Assembly: GCA_944321175.1 (NCBI GenBank)
Contig: CALUKI010000018.1
Span: 1 to 64,000, forward strand
DNA length: 64,000 nucleotides
Reading direction: 5' to 3'
DNA from: an uncultured Alistipes sp.
GTDB lineage: Bacteria; Bacteroidota; Bacteroidia; Bacteroidales; Rikenellaceae
Position 1 is the stretch's first letter. Every line of letters starts with the position of its first letter. Position numbers and translations under genes: made by a program. The notes beneath the pieces were generated by a model, which did no database searches, was not told the origin of the DNA, and saw nothing but the letters and a program-made list of their open reading frames with translations. Shown here one piece after another: positions 42,940-50,571 of this stretch.

Positions 42940-42955
42940 AAAGACGTGGTTTTTC

Positions 42956-42995
42956 AAAAAAAGGTGGGAATCTTTCATCGGTTCTCACCTTTTTT
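42956..42995 (+). terminator. rho-independent terminator of the oadA-like gene
   Basis: AAAAAGGTGgGAA pairs with TTCtCACCTTTTTT around an 11-nt loop, followed by T-rich sequence. Confidence 0.85.
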
Positions 42996-43022
42996 CGTTA
43001 TCTTTACAAAAAAAGGGTCATT

Positions 43023-43688
43023 ATGAAACGACATTTGCTTTTACTGACTGTTGCTGCTATGGGCATTATCGGATGCTCAGAGACCAATGAAGCTCCGGAT
43101 ATAGACGGCAGTCGATACTCGACCTGCTTCGTACAGGATTATGTAGAGGCCGATCAAATAAAAATCTTCGCGGATAACGGCTCCAGCATCGGATTCGTCG
43201 CCGAAGGCACTCTGATCGACGGAAACCTGCTCGCCCCGACCTATGCCGATACGGGTTTCAACAGCAACATTGTGCCGCACAGCACACAGGCTATCGCCAA
43301 CCAATTCATGGCGATCGAACTTGTCAGCAACAACGATTACGATGAAGGGCATAAAGCGGGAAGTTCATTGGCCGACATCGTCTATCTGGCCGGAGCCTCG
43401 CCCTGCGATTTCATCCGGAGCCGCTATCTGAGCAGTTTCGACTGGAACCTCGCTCCGGAGTTTTATGCCGAAAACCGATCCTTTGCATCGTATCATGCCA
43501 AATATGCACCGGTATATCTCCGGCTGTCGGAAATCGACGGCAACGATTTAATGCTTTTGGATCCCAGATTCTTCTTGGAGTTCTCGGCACCGCCCACGTT
43601 GAGCACCACGCACAAGTTCACGCTGACAATTACGGATAACAAGGGCAAGGAGATCCGACTCGCATTCGATTGGACAAGCTGGGAATAG
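43023..43688 (+). CDS. putative lipoprotein (unknown; DUF5034-like?)
   Basis: A 221-residue lipoprotein: signal MKRHLLLLTVAAMGIIGC with Cys18 as the lipidation site. The mature part is beta-rich (FNSNIVPHSTQAIANQFMAI, YAPVYLRLSEIDGNDLMLLD, THKFTLTITDNKGKEIRLAF). The overall pattern recalls Bacteroidota lipoproteins annotated DUF5034, but I am not certain. A weak TATCTTTA box lies at 42999-43006 and a strong terminator follows. Function is unknown. Confidence 0.6.
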   Translation: MKRHLLLLTVAAMGIIGCSETNEAPDIDGSRYSTCFVQDYVEADQIKIFADNGSSIGFVAEGTLIDGNLLAPTYADTGFNSNIVPHSTQAIANQFMAIELVSNNDYDEGHKAGSSLADIVYLAGASPCDFIRSRYLSSFDWNLAPEFYAENRSFASYHAKYAPVYLRLSEIDGNDLMLLDPRFFLEFSAPPTLSTTHKFTLTITDNKGKEIRLAFDWTSWE

Positions 43689-43795
43689 TCCGGGCCATAA
43701 TCCATTCGCCGACACTGCACGGACAGATGTATGAAGAACATCGGCCGCAGCCGCCCGCATAATATCGGGGAGAGGCATACCGGTTTAACACATGA

Positions 43796-43826
43796 AAAAG
43801 ACCGCTTTGCGATAAAGCGGTCTTTT
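43796..43826. terminator. bidirectional terminator between lipoprotein and SMR genes
   Basis: AAAAGACCGCTTT (43796-43808) pairs perfectly with AAAGCGGTCTTTT (43814-43826), 5-nt loop, A- and T-runs on both sides. Confidence 0.88.
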
Positions 43827-43856
43827 CTCTTGTCTTTTTTTGAAAGGATTCTCAAT

Positions 43857-44183
43857 TCAATGCGCGACGAGTTTCAGCCCGACGATCGAAATGATCAATG
43901 TCGCCAGAAAAAAGAGCCGCCAGAAGGTCGCCGGCTCACGGAAAAAGAGAATGCCGACGATGACGGTTCCAACCGCACCGATTCCCGTCCAGACGGCATA
44001 GGCCGTACCGATGGGAAGTGTTCGGGTTGCACGAACCAGCAACACCATGCTGACGGCAAGACATACAAGAAAACCTGCACCCCACAGCGTCGCAGTCGTT
44101 CCGCCTGTTTCGCGCACCTTGCCCAGACAGAAGGCAAAGGCCGTTTCGAAACATCCGGCAAGAATCAGCAACAACCAGTTCAT
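43857..44183 (-). CDS. SMR-family transporter (Gdx/SugE-like)
   Basis: A 108-residue four-helix inner-membrane antiporter. The essential glutamate is Glu13 in LILAGCFETAFAF, and the SMR signature PIGTAYAVWTGIGAVGTVIV is intact. The short form and GxFE start resemble the guanidinium exporter (Gdx/SugE) branch more than EmrE, but riboswitch evidence (guanidine-I) is not seen upstream. It works as an antiparallel dimer. Its start overlaps the C_GCAxxG gene stop by ATGA, so the two are translationally coupled. Confidence 0.83.
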   Translation of the reverse strand: MNWLLLILAGCFETAFAFCLGKVRETGGTTATLWGAGFLVCLAVSMVLLVRATRTLPIGTAYAVWTGIGAVGTVIVGILFFREPATFWRLFFLATLIISIVGLKLVAH

Positions 44184-44674
44184 TGTGCAGCCGGAGCACT
44201 CTCCGAAGTTTCATTCCGCTGTTGCAGATACTCTCCTACGATCCGCGCCGCACAGGCTACAAGTTCAACGCAGGGACGCTTGCGGTAATACTCTGCCGTC
44301 CGTTCAGCCGGCGTCGGATCCTCCTTGCGGCAGGTCAGGCCCAGCAGCTCCCGACAGACGATCGATCCGTTTTCTGCGCGGAACGCTTCGGCGAAACGTT
44401 GTACCAGCGCATAAGTCTCCCCTTTGGCCTTTCGGTCCGAAGGGTCCGCACAGGGCGAAAGGAATCCGGCAACAAGCGACATGCCGCTCACCGTACCGCA
44501 CACCTCGCGCAGACGGCCCATTCCGCCGCCCAACGGTCCGGCGATCGTTGCGGCCAGTTGCGGATCGAGCGAAAAGAGATCGCTGTATGTCAGAAATACG
44601 GCCTGCGAGCAGTTGTATCCTTGACGGAAGAGGTCGCGGGCATGTTCCACCCGCTCTTCAAGATTGATTTTCAT
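44180..44674 (-). CDS. C_GCAxxG_C_C family protein
   Basis: A 164-residue cysteine-motif protein. The family pattern is clear: RQGYNCSQAVF (first Cys), GPLGGGMGRLREVCGTVSGM (second Cys), RELLGLTCR (third) and RPCVELVACAARI (last). The family is proposed to be redox- or metal-linked with no assigned reaction. No signal peptide or membrane helix. First gene of the two-gene operon with the SMR transporter; the pairing suggests metabolite detoxification but is unproven. Confidence 0.82.
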   Translation of the reverse strand: MKINLEERVEHARDLFRQGYNCSQAVFLTYSDLFSLDPQLAATIAGPLGGGMGRLREVCGTVSGMSLVAGFLSPCADPSDRKAKGETYALVQRFAEAFRAENGSIVCRELLGLTCRKEDPTPAERTAEYYRKRPCVELVACAARIVGEYLQQRNETSESAPAAQ

Positions 44675-45023
44675 GGGTTCATCCCTTTATCGGCAGCTGT
44701 CGTCCGCACAATGGGCAACCGCTCCCGTCGATTTGTTTCGGGAACAAAGATAGGAATTCCGGATCAGAAACGCAACATACCCTCTCCGCACCGACGCAGC
44801 GCGCGGGCCTTCCGCACGGATTTCAGGAGATGGCCGGGACCTTGACCGTTCCGGTACCGGCTTCCGCCCGACTGCAAATCATGACTCGCGAACAACGATT
44901 CCGATGCCGATCCCCGCGCGCGCAAACCGTCGGCCGCAACCGGAACAGAGAATCTGCCGCCGCCGCTTCATCCGCCCGTTCCGTTTCGGGGAGCCGCCGG
45001 CACCGCCCCTACGCCCCTAAAAC
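44675..45023. other. intergenic region
   Basis: Carries the promoter at 44745-44752 for the C_GCAxxG/SMR operon. No gene is supported; composition is GC-rich with no conserved protein in any frame. Confidence 0.5.
44745..44752 (-). promoter_or_regulatory. -7 box TATCTTTG for C_GCAxxG-SMR operon
   Basis: Minus-strand TAnnTTTG, about 70 bp upstream of the ATG at 44674. Confidence 0.55.
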
Positions 45024-45054
45024 GCCGACGCCCGGAAAGTTTCCGGACGTCGGC
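45024..45054 (-). terminator. terminator after the LuxR-type regulator
   Basis: GCCGACG-c-CCGGAA (45024-45037) pairs with TTCCGG-a-CGTCGGC (45041-45054); the minus-strand transcript continues into TTTT. Confidence 0.75.
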
Positions 45055-45086
45055 GCCACTTAACAAAATTCAAAAAATAACGGCAG

Positions 45087-45692
45087 TTATTGTTCTTCCA
45101 TCGGATGAATCGTCCGTTTGACATCGTTCAATTCGACGAGTTTGTTGACGATGGCATAGATCGTCAAACCCGCAGGTGAATGAATCTGCAGCTTGGCGGC
45201 AATATTGCGCCGATGCGTAATGACCGTATGGGTCGAAATGAAAAGCTCTTCGGCAATCTGTTTGTTGGTCAGACCCTTGACGACGCCGACGATGATCTCT
45301 TTTTCACGGGCGCTCAACAGCTCCTGCGGGGATTCGTTCTCACGGGCGCGGCCAAGCGACTGCAACTTCTCCCTGATCTGTTCGGCCGTATCGTAGATCG
45401 ATACGGCAGCATCGAAACATTGCATCAGGCGGGCATCGAGCAGCGCGTTTTGCAACGCCACGACCCGCAGCGGATGCCGGCGCAACCGTGTTAACGTCTC
45501 TTCGTCGGCCACGGCGGGAGCGATCAGCAGAATATCGGGAGTTTCCGCCGCCAGCAGTTCGTCGAGGGGCTCCGCACCGGCGCTCTCCACGACCTGCATG
45601 TCGAACCCCGTCAGGCGGCGCAATACGCTGCTCATGCCGCTCCGCAGAATGAGCGACGGCTCGACAAGCAGGATCTTCAACGGCGTACTCAT
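45087..45692 (-). CDS. LuxR-type regulator with pseudo-receiver domain
   Basis: A 201-residue NarL/FixJ-style protein. The N-terminal receiver-like domain (KILLVEPSLILRSGMSSVLR) has alanine where the phosphorylated aspartate should be: PDILLIAPAV, Ala58 instead of Asp. The C-terminal LuxR helix-turn-helix is intact: LSAREKEIIVGVVKGLTNKQ then IAEELFISTHTVITHRRNIA. So DNA binding is expected but classical phosphorylation is not. The start overlaps the hemerythrin gene stop by ATGA. It probably responds to the hemerythrin partner's redox/NO/O2 signal; that is inference. Confidence 0.85.
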   Translation of the reverse strand: MSTPLKILLVEPSLILRSGMSSVLRRLTGFDMQVVESAGAEPLDELLAAETPDILLIAPAVADEETLTRLRRHPLRVVALQNALLDARLMQCFDAAVSIYDTAEQIREKLQSLGRARENESPQELLSAREKEIIVGVVKGLTNKQIAEELFISTHTVITHRRNIAAKLQIHSPAGLTIYAIVNKLVELNDVKRTIHPMEEQ

Positions 45693-46387
45693 CGCGCATC
45701 GTGCAATTTGCGCTCCACATCCGCTACGGCCGGGATGAAGAGCCTGTTTTCCAAATCATTGTGCGAAGCCAGCTCCGATTCGCAAAGAAAGATATCGAAC
45801 AGCACGCCGTTCATCTCCTTTCGGCAACTTGCCTCCGGCGGATAATACTTGATCAGAATGTTCTTCAACTCCGTCAGCCGCGCCTCGATCTGGTCGTGCC
45901 GACGTTGGAACATCTCGATATCATACCCCGGATCCGCCTCACCGGCCAGCAGCTGCCGTACATACGGGAAGACCGTCTGCTCCTCGTACATCATGTGCTT
46001 ATCGACTTCGGCGGCATAGTCGTCGAAAAACTGCAGAACGGCCTTTGCCACTTCGCGGTCACGGCCTCCCACCGCCGCATCGAGTTTCCGCCGGATATCC
46101 GGCAGGCGGTATTGCAGAAAATAGTCGTGCGAATTATGAAGGTAATGAAGGAACGTGTCAAGCGAAATGCCGGCAGGGTCGCAAGCGCCGTCGTCGTCGA
46201 AAAGCATGTTCACGACAGCCAGGAAAGTCGTCGTATCGACACCGTTGGAGCGGCAGACCTCCGCGACGGTACGATCGCCGAATCCCAATGCGATGCCGAA
46301 ACGGCTCATGATGAGCAGCACATGAAAGTTCCCGCATACCAGATCGCTCATGCGATCCGCAGCCCTGTATTTTCCGAGTTTTTGCAT
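45689..46387 (-). CDS. hemerythrin domain protein (RIC/YtfE-like)
   Basis: A 232-residue protein: N-terminal DUF542/ScdA-like region (KLGKYRAADRMSDLVCGNFH, FGDRTVAEVCRSNGVD) and a four-helix hemerythrin domain with diiron ligands in FLHYLHNSHDYFLQY, KHMMYEEQTVFPYV, RRHDQIEARL and ASHNDLENRLFIP. Relatives repair Fe-S clusters damaged by NO or oxidants, or sense O2. It is cytoplasmic. It is co-transcribed and overlaps by four bases with the LuxR-type gene, a pair that recurs in Bacteroidota. Promoter at 46416-46423. Confidence 0.86.
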   Translation of the reverse strand: MQKLGKYRAADRMSDLVCGNFHVLLIMSRFGIALGFGDRTVAEVCRSNGVDTTTFLAVVNMLFDDDGACDPAGISLDTFLHYLHNSHDYFLQYRLPDIRRKLDAAVGGRDREVAKAVLQFFDDYAAEVDKHMMYEEQTVFPYVRQLLAGEADPGYDIEMFQRRHDQIEARLTELKNILIKYYPPEASCRKEMNGVLFDIFLCESELASHNDLENRLFIPAVADVERKLHDAR

Positions 46388-46704
46388 ACGGCGGTCTCCT
46401 TATTCCGTTCTGCGGCAAAGATAGCGAGTTTTGCTCGCAACGGAAATACCGATAAATAGGGATTTTCGACAAAAACGGTCCGTTGCAGGTGAGGGAACGG
46501 ACAAAAGGCAGGATGCCGATGCCGGGGAGACGGAATTTATGGACGGCGCCGTTTTTTGAGGGAGGCCGACAAGAGGGAGGTAGAGAGGGGTGGGAAGAGA
46601 AAAAAGAGCGTAAACAGGGAGTCGGGCCGAAACGGCCGGATCGGGGAGAAAAAAATACGGATTCTGCAAGAGAACCCGTACCTTTCATCCGTCAGCTGCG
46701 TATG
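46388..46704. other. intergenic region
   Basis: Only the hemerythrin promoter is identified. The purine-rich stretch around 46555-46640 has no protein-like frame. Confidence 0.5.
46416..46423 (-). promoter_or_regulatory. -7 box TATCTTTG for hemerythrin-LuxR operon
   Basis: Minus-strand TAnnTTTG, 28 bp before the ATG at 46387. Confidence 0.65.
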
Positions 46705-47265
46705 TCACTTTTCGAGCGACACCGTCGTCCGGCCCTCCTCCTTGCAGACATAGACCTTCACCACGCGCATCCCCCAATCTTCGGAAGAGCCTGATTCACT
46801 GTAAATCGGCATGTCGTTGAAACGCCATGCGGCGATATTGGCATAATAGTTCCTGCTTCCGGGATCGTCCAACGAATAGTCGTAGAGGATATCCATACGA
46901 TCGGCTTCGCCCTTGAAATAGACATACATGGAAAACTGGTCCGAACTGTAATCGCCGTACACGCCGGTCGTGAAATAGAAGAGGTCCTCCGTGTCGTCCG
47001 ATTCGATCCGGCACACGCCGCCGCAATACGACGTTCCGGAGATGTCGGTCGGTACTGCCGGCGGGGTTTCGGAGAGTTGAGTCGCGGGGACGGGCCAGGT
47101 GGAAGGATCATCGGGATCGATCAACCCCGCACCCGTCTCGTCCACATAGTAGAACCGCACGGCATTGCCGCGAATAAAATAATCCGATTGCTCCGTATCA
47201 TCCTTGCAGGCTATCAATGCGACCGCCAGCATCAGCAGGAACAATCCTGTTTTCAACTGTTTCAT
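46705..47265 (-). CDS. putative lipoprotein of unknown function
   Basis: A 186-residue lipoprotein: MKQLKTGLFLLMLAVALIAC with lipobox ALIAC, then an acidic, aromatic-rich mature domain (SDYFIRGNAVRFYYVDETGA, SMYVYFKGEADRMDILYDYS, IAAWRFNDMPIYSE). No known domain is recognised. Start at MKQLK (47265) preferred over the ATG one codon upstream. Monocistronic. A cell-surface or periplasmic role is likely from the signal only. Confidence 0.6.
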   Translation of the reverse strand: MKQLKTGLFLLMLAVALIACKDDTEQSDYFIRGNAVRFYYVDETGAGLIDPDDPSTWPVPATQLSETPPAVPTDISGTSYCGGVCRIESDDTEDLFYFTTGVYGDYSSDQFSMYVYFKGEADRMDILYDYSLDDPGSRNYYANIAAWRFNDMPIYSESGSSEDWGMRVVKVYVCKEEGRTTVSLEK

Positions 47266-47311
47266 CATGGCCGTTGCACCATATAGATTAAATCCGACAA
47301 ATCCCCCGCTG

Positions 47312-47319
47312 CAAATATA
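47312..47319 (-). promoter_or_regulatory. -7 box TATATTTG for the lipoprotein gene
   Basis: Minus-strand TAnnTTTG 46 bp before the start; the -33 spacing is not ideal. Confidence 0.5.
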
Positions 47320-47651
47320 GCGACAATTTTCGGTACAACCAACTCCGTAAAAAGAGGAAACGGAGATTTCGTTATAAAAACGGAATTTCGCATCTTCCTG
47401 TCGGCACGGGAATTCCGCGGGTTACGAGCCGTTCTCGGTATCTCCATGTTACACCGGCCGTCTTTCCACAGGTCAGTCCTGCCATCGTTACAGTCCGTGA
47501 ACCTGCCCTGCCTTCATCTCTTATCATCTTTCCCTCCCGGCTTCTTTTTCATGCGACGCCTCTTCGCTCTCCACCGCTTGCCACACGCCCGCTCTTCCCT
47601 GCGACGCGGCTTCGAAAAACGCCCGGCAACGATAAAAAACGGAGAAAGAGG
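47320..47651. other. divergent intergenic region
   Basis: Lies between the lipoprotein promoter and the xpt promoter. No gene is supported in either strand; short frames here overlap and lack family-like composition. Confidence 0.45.
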
Positions 47652-47682
47652 TTGTGAATCCGGTTGAAGTTCGATATCTTTG
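47652..47682 (+). promoter_or_regulatory. xpt promoter (-33 TTG, -7 TATCTTTG)
   Basis: TTG (47652-47654), 20-bp spacer, TATCTTTG (47675-47682). The ATG at 47736 follows a leader of about 45 nt; there is no room for, or sign of, a purine riboswitch. Confidence 0.75.
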
Positions 47683-47735
47683 TCTCCGTTTCGGGCTGCC
47701 GGATACATCCGGCACCCAGCCAAAACCCCAATCCG

Positions 47736-48275
47736 ATGAAGAGCTTGAAAGACCGTATCCTTCGTGACGGAAAATGTTTCCCCGGCGGAATCCTCAAAGT
47801 AGATAGTTTCATCAACCATCAGATGGATCCCATCCTGATGAAATCCATCGGTGTGGAGTTTGTCCGACGCTTCGCTTCACAGCAGATCGACAAGGTGATT
47901 ACAGTCGAAGCGAGCGGCATCGCACCGGCGATCATGGTGGGATACCTGCTGGAACTGCCCGTTGTCTTTGCCAAGAAGAGACGTCCGAGCACAATGGAAA
48001 GCCTGCTCTCCACGACGGTCTTCTCGTTCACAAAGAACCGCTCCTACGAGATCTGCGTAAGCAGGGATTACCTCGGAGCGGGCGACAAGGTGCTTTTCAT
48101 AGACGATTTTCTGGCCAACGGCAATGCGGCAAAAGGCATACTGGATCTGGCAGCGCAGGCCGGTGCAGAGGTCGTGGGGAATGGCGGCGAGGAGTTGCGC
48201 AACATGGGGATCCATGTCGAATCGCTGGCCGTCATCGAGAGCCTCGACAATTGCGAAATACGTTTCAGACCGTAA
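47736..48275 (+). CDS. xpt: xanthine phosphoribosyltransferase
   Basis: A 179-residue type I PRTase converting xanthine and PRPP to XMP (purine salvage, cytoplasm). The start at 47736 ([20 protein letters not shown]) matches the family; upstream in-frame Met is non-family. Features: [40 protein letters not shown] and the PRPP loop [14 protein letters not shown]. Slightly shorter than Bacillus Xpt but complete. Monocistronic with its own promoter. Confidence 0.93.
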   Translation: MKSLKDRILRDGKCFPGGILKVDSFINHQMDPILMKSIGVEFVRRFASQQIDKVITVEASGIAPAIMVGYLLELPVVFAKKRRPSTMESLLSTTVFSFTKNRSYEICVSRDYLGAGDKVLFIDDFLANGNAAKGILDLAAQAGAEVVGNGGEELRNMGIHVESLAVIESLDNCEIRFRP

Positions 48276-49000
48276 CGGCCCGACAGAGAGTCCGCGACCG
48301 CGTCGGCCGCATCTCCTGTTTCCGTGCATCCCTGCATATTGGGGTCCCCTGCGTCTGATGTTTTCCGCATGCCTGTTACGGCTTTCGGCACCCCCGCTCC
48401 GGTCATAACGGAGCCGGCGGATACGGCATCCCCAGCCGCTGCGCAAGTCCGGGCCGCGTTCAAGCCGGATTTTCACCACACAGGCCCGCCTACAGGAGAA
48501 GAGAAGATTTTGCTCAGAATCCCGCAGGGCCTGCATATCCTGTCATGCCGGCTGTTTTGTCCATGTCCGAATCGCGAAGTATCTGCATTCTTGTGTTTTT
48601 GGGCCTTGCAGCCGCCGATGCGACAGCAGAAGTGAACGGGCGCACTCCGCGTATGGCGTTGTGCTCCCGCGCCGAGCCATGTCCCGATACGGAACGGCGG
48701 CATTGACACCCCACCGCCGGGTGAAGTCCCTGTTGAGCGGCTGGCAGATCGGTGCCAGCCGGCCGGAGGAGTGCCAAGCGGCTTGTACGAAATAGTCCAG
48801 CCGCTCGTTCCATAAGAGGAGAAAGATGCATTTTTGACGGCAGATATAGACGGACTTCGGTGAACCTGCCGGGGCTCGAAGGTCGGACAACGGCCGATCC
48901 TCACCGACGAGCCGCCGTTGTCGCCCGAAGGGCGGTTCGGAACTCCGGCGAGGAGGTAACCGGAGGCGAGAGCCCTGACCTCAGCCGCCCCTGGACAAAC
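48276..49000. other. gene-free stretch containing a tRNA-Lys 3' fragment
   Basis: About 725 bp with no convincing gene. A 54-codon frame from 48544 has a signal-peptide-like start but no family. The notable content is the 30-bp tRNA-Lys 3'-end copy at 48851-48880. It may be an eroded element remnant. Confidence 0.5.
48851..48880. repeat. 30-bp imperfect copy of the tRNA-Lys 3' end
   Basis: Matches 49029-49058 at 28 of 30 positions and covers the acceptor 3' strand, discriminator and part of the T arm of the tRNA-Lys (49039-49111), in the same orientation. It is the sort of repeat left at the far end of an element that integrated in the tRNA 3' end, here only 178 bp away. Confidence 0.65.
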
Positions 49001-49031
49001 AAAAAAAACCGACAGCCTTATCGGCTGCCGG
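49001..49031 (-). terminator. rho-independent terminator of tRNA-Lys
   Basis: On the minus strand CCGgCAGCC-gataa-GGCTGtCGG is followed by eight T. It begins 8 bp after the tRNA 3' end. Confidence 0.8.
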
Positions 49032-49038
49032 ACTTCGG

Positions 49039-49111
49039 TGAACCCGCTGGGGCTCGAACCCAGGACCCCAACATTAAAAGTGTTGTGCTCTACCTGCTGA
49101 GCTACGGATTC
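49039..49111 (-). tRNA. tRNA-Lys (TTT)
   Basis: Acceptor GAATCCG/CGGGTTC with one G-U pair, anticodon loop CTTTTAA (anticodon TTT), T arm CTGGG-TTCGAGC-CCCAG, discriminator A, CCA not encoded (CCG follows). 73 nt. Confidence 0.94.
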
Positions 49112-49157
49112 TCCGTCTGCCAAACGGAATCAACGGATCTTTTCCGATTTGGTGGTG

Positions 49158-49187
49158 CAAATGTAGAGATTATTTTTGTTTTACCAA
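49158..49187 (-). promoter_or_regulatory. tRNA-Lys promoter (-33 TTG, -7 TACATTTG)
   Basis: Minus-strand TTG (49185-49187), 19-bp spacer, TACATTTG (49158-49165). It interlocks with the divergent promoter at 49175-49205. Confidence 0.8.
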
Positions 49188-49205
49188 AATAAAACGATAT
49201 TTTTG
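49175..49205 (+). promoter_or_regulatory. CANSDH promoter (-33 TTTG, -7 TATTTTTG)
   Basis: TTTG (49175-49178), 19-bp spacer, TATTTTTG (49198-49205), 38 bp before the ATG at 49244. Confidence 0.8.
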
Positions 49206-49243
49206 TAAGGTTGTAACGTAAAATTATTCTAATTCGAAACCCT

Positions 49244-50434
49244 ATGTGTAGAGCTTTGATTATCGGCGCAGGAGGCGTAGGTACGGTGGTAACGCAGAAA
49301 GTCGCAGCCAATCCCGTATTTACGGATGTCATGCTGGCCAGCCGCACCAAATCCAAATGTGACACGGTCGCTGCAGCGATCGGCGGCGGACGGGTTAAAA
49401 CCGCCCAGGTGGATGCAGACAACGTCAGCGAATTGTGTGAACTCTTCCGTGCGTTCAGGCCCGACATCGTCATCAATGTCGCCCTCCCCTATCAGGATCT
49501 CACGATCATGGATGCCTGTCTGGAGTGCGGCGCAAACTATCTCGATACCGCCAACTACGAACCGCGCGATGAAGCGCATTTCGAATATTCCTGGCAATGG
49601 GCCTATCAGGACCGTTTCCGTGAAAAAGGCCTTACGGCCATTCTCGGCTGCGGTTTCGATCCGGGCGTGACGGCCGTCTTTACGGCTTATGCCGCCAAAC
49701 ACCATTTCGACGAGATCCACTACCTCGATATTGTCGATTGCAATGCCGGCAATCACGGCATGGCTTTCGCCACGAATTTCAATCCGGAGATCAACATCCG
49801 CGAAGTGACGCAAAAAGGCCGCTACTACGAGAACGGCAAATGGGTCGTAACCGAGCCGCACGCGATCCACAAGGCACTCCATTATCCCGAAATCGGCGAA
49901 CGGGAATCCTATGTGATCTACCACGAGGAGCTGGAGTCGCTCGTCAAGAACTACCCCACGATCCGGCGTGCACGCTTCTGGATGACCTTCGGGCAGGAGT
50001 ACCTGACCCACCTGCGCGTTATTCAGAACATCGGCATGGCCCGCATCGACCCGATCATGTACAACGGCGTGGAGATCGTTCCGATCCAGTTCCTCAAGGC
50101 GGTGCTGCCCGACCCCAAATCGCTGGGTGCGAACTATCACGGCAAGACCTCCATCGGCTGCCGGATCCGGGGCATCAAGGATGGAAAGGAACGCACATAT
50201 TACATCTACAACAACTGTGACCACGAAGCGGCATACAAAGAGACCGGTACGCAGGCCGTAAGCTTCACGACGGGTGTTCCGGCTGCCCTGGGCGCATCGA
50301 TGTGGGCGAAAGGGCTGTGGCGCGGAGCCGGCGTCTTCAATGTCGAGGAGTTCGATCCCGATCCGTTCCTTGCCGAGCTGGGCGGACAAGGGCTGCCGTG
50401 GCACGAACTGTTCGACGTCGATCTGGAGGTGTGA
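49244..50434 (+). CDS. carboxynorspermidine/carboxyspermidine dehydrogenase (saccharopine dehydrogenase fold)
   Basis: A 396-residue NADPH-dependent enzyme (CANSDH) that condenses aspartate semialdehyde with putrescine or diaminopropane. The Rossmann start is MCRALIIGAGGVGTVVTQKV, with ASRTKSKCD, NVALPYQDLTIMDACLECGA, DTANYE, ILGCGFDPGVTAVFTAYAAK, and the C-terminal GTGKTS-free tail ending PWHELFDVDLEV typical of Bacteroidota CANSDH. Its product is the substrate of NspC encoded at 10795-11934, so both enzymes of the carboxyspermidine route are in this window but unlinked. Own promoter, monocistronic. Confidence 0.9.
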   Translation: MCRALIIGAGGVGTVVTQKVAANPVFTDVMLASRTKSKCDTVAAAIGGGRVKTAQVDADNVSELCELFRAFRPDIVINVALPYQDLTIMDACLECGANYLDTANYEPRDEAHFEYSWQWAYQDRFREKGLTAILGCGFDPGVTAVFTAYAAKHHFDEIHYLDIVDCNAGNHGMAFATNFNPEINIREVTQKGRYYENGKWVVTEPHAIHKALHYPEIGERESYVIYHEELESLVKNYPTIRRARFWMTFGQEYLTHLRVIQNIGMARIDPIMYNGVEIVPIQFLKAVLPDPKSLGANYHGKTSIGCRIRGIKDGKERTYYIYNNCDHEAAYKETGTQAVSFTTGVPAALGASMWAKGLWRGAGVFNVEEFDPDPFLAELGGQGLPWHELFDVDLEV

Positions 50435-50571
50435 CCGGTCGCAACGGCACGCTCCTGCCGATGCATGTATGGTACAAACTGAAGAGGACGGCTTGCGTGG
50501 GCCGTCCTCCTGTTTCATGCGGAGACCGGTTCCGCCCGATGGCAGAAGCCGATCCGCAACCGGTTTCTCTT

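Noticed and set aside
43857-44750. guanidine-I riboswitch upstream of the SMR operon
   Set aside because: The Gdx-like gene is second in an ATGA-coupled operon and no guanidine-I motif was recognised in the leader.
47683-47735. purine riboswitch upstream of xpt
   Set aside because: The leader is only about 45 nt and shows no three-way-junction sequence.
48544-48708. 54-codon frame with signal-peptide-like start after xpt
   Set aside because: No promoter, family or conserved residues; probably chance.
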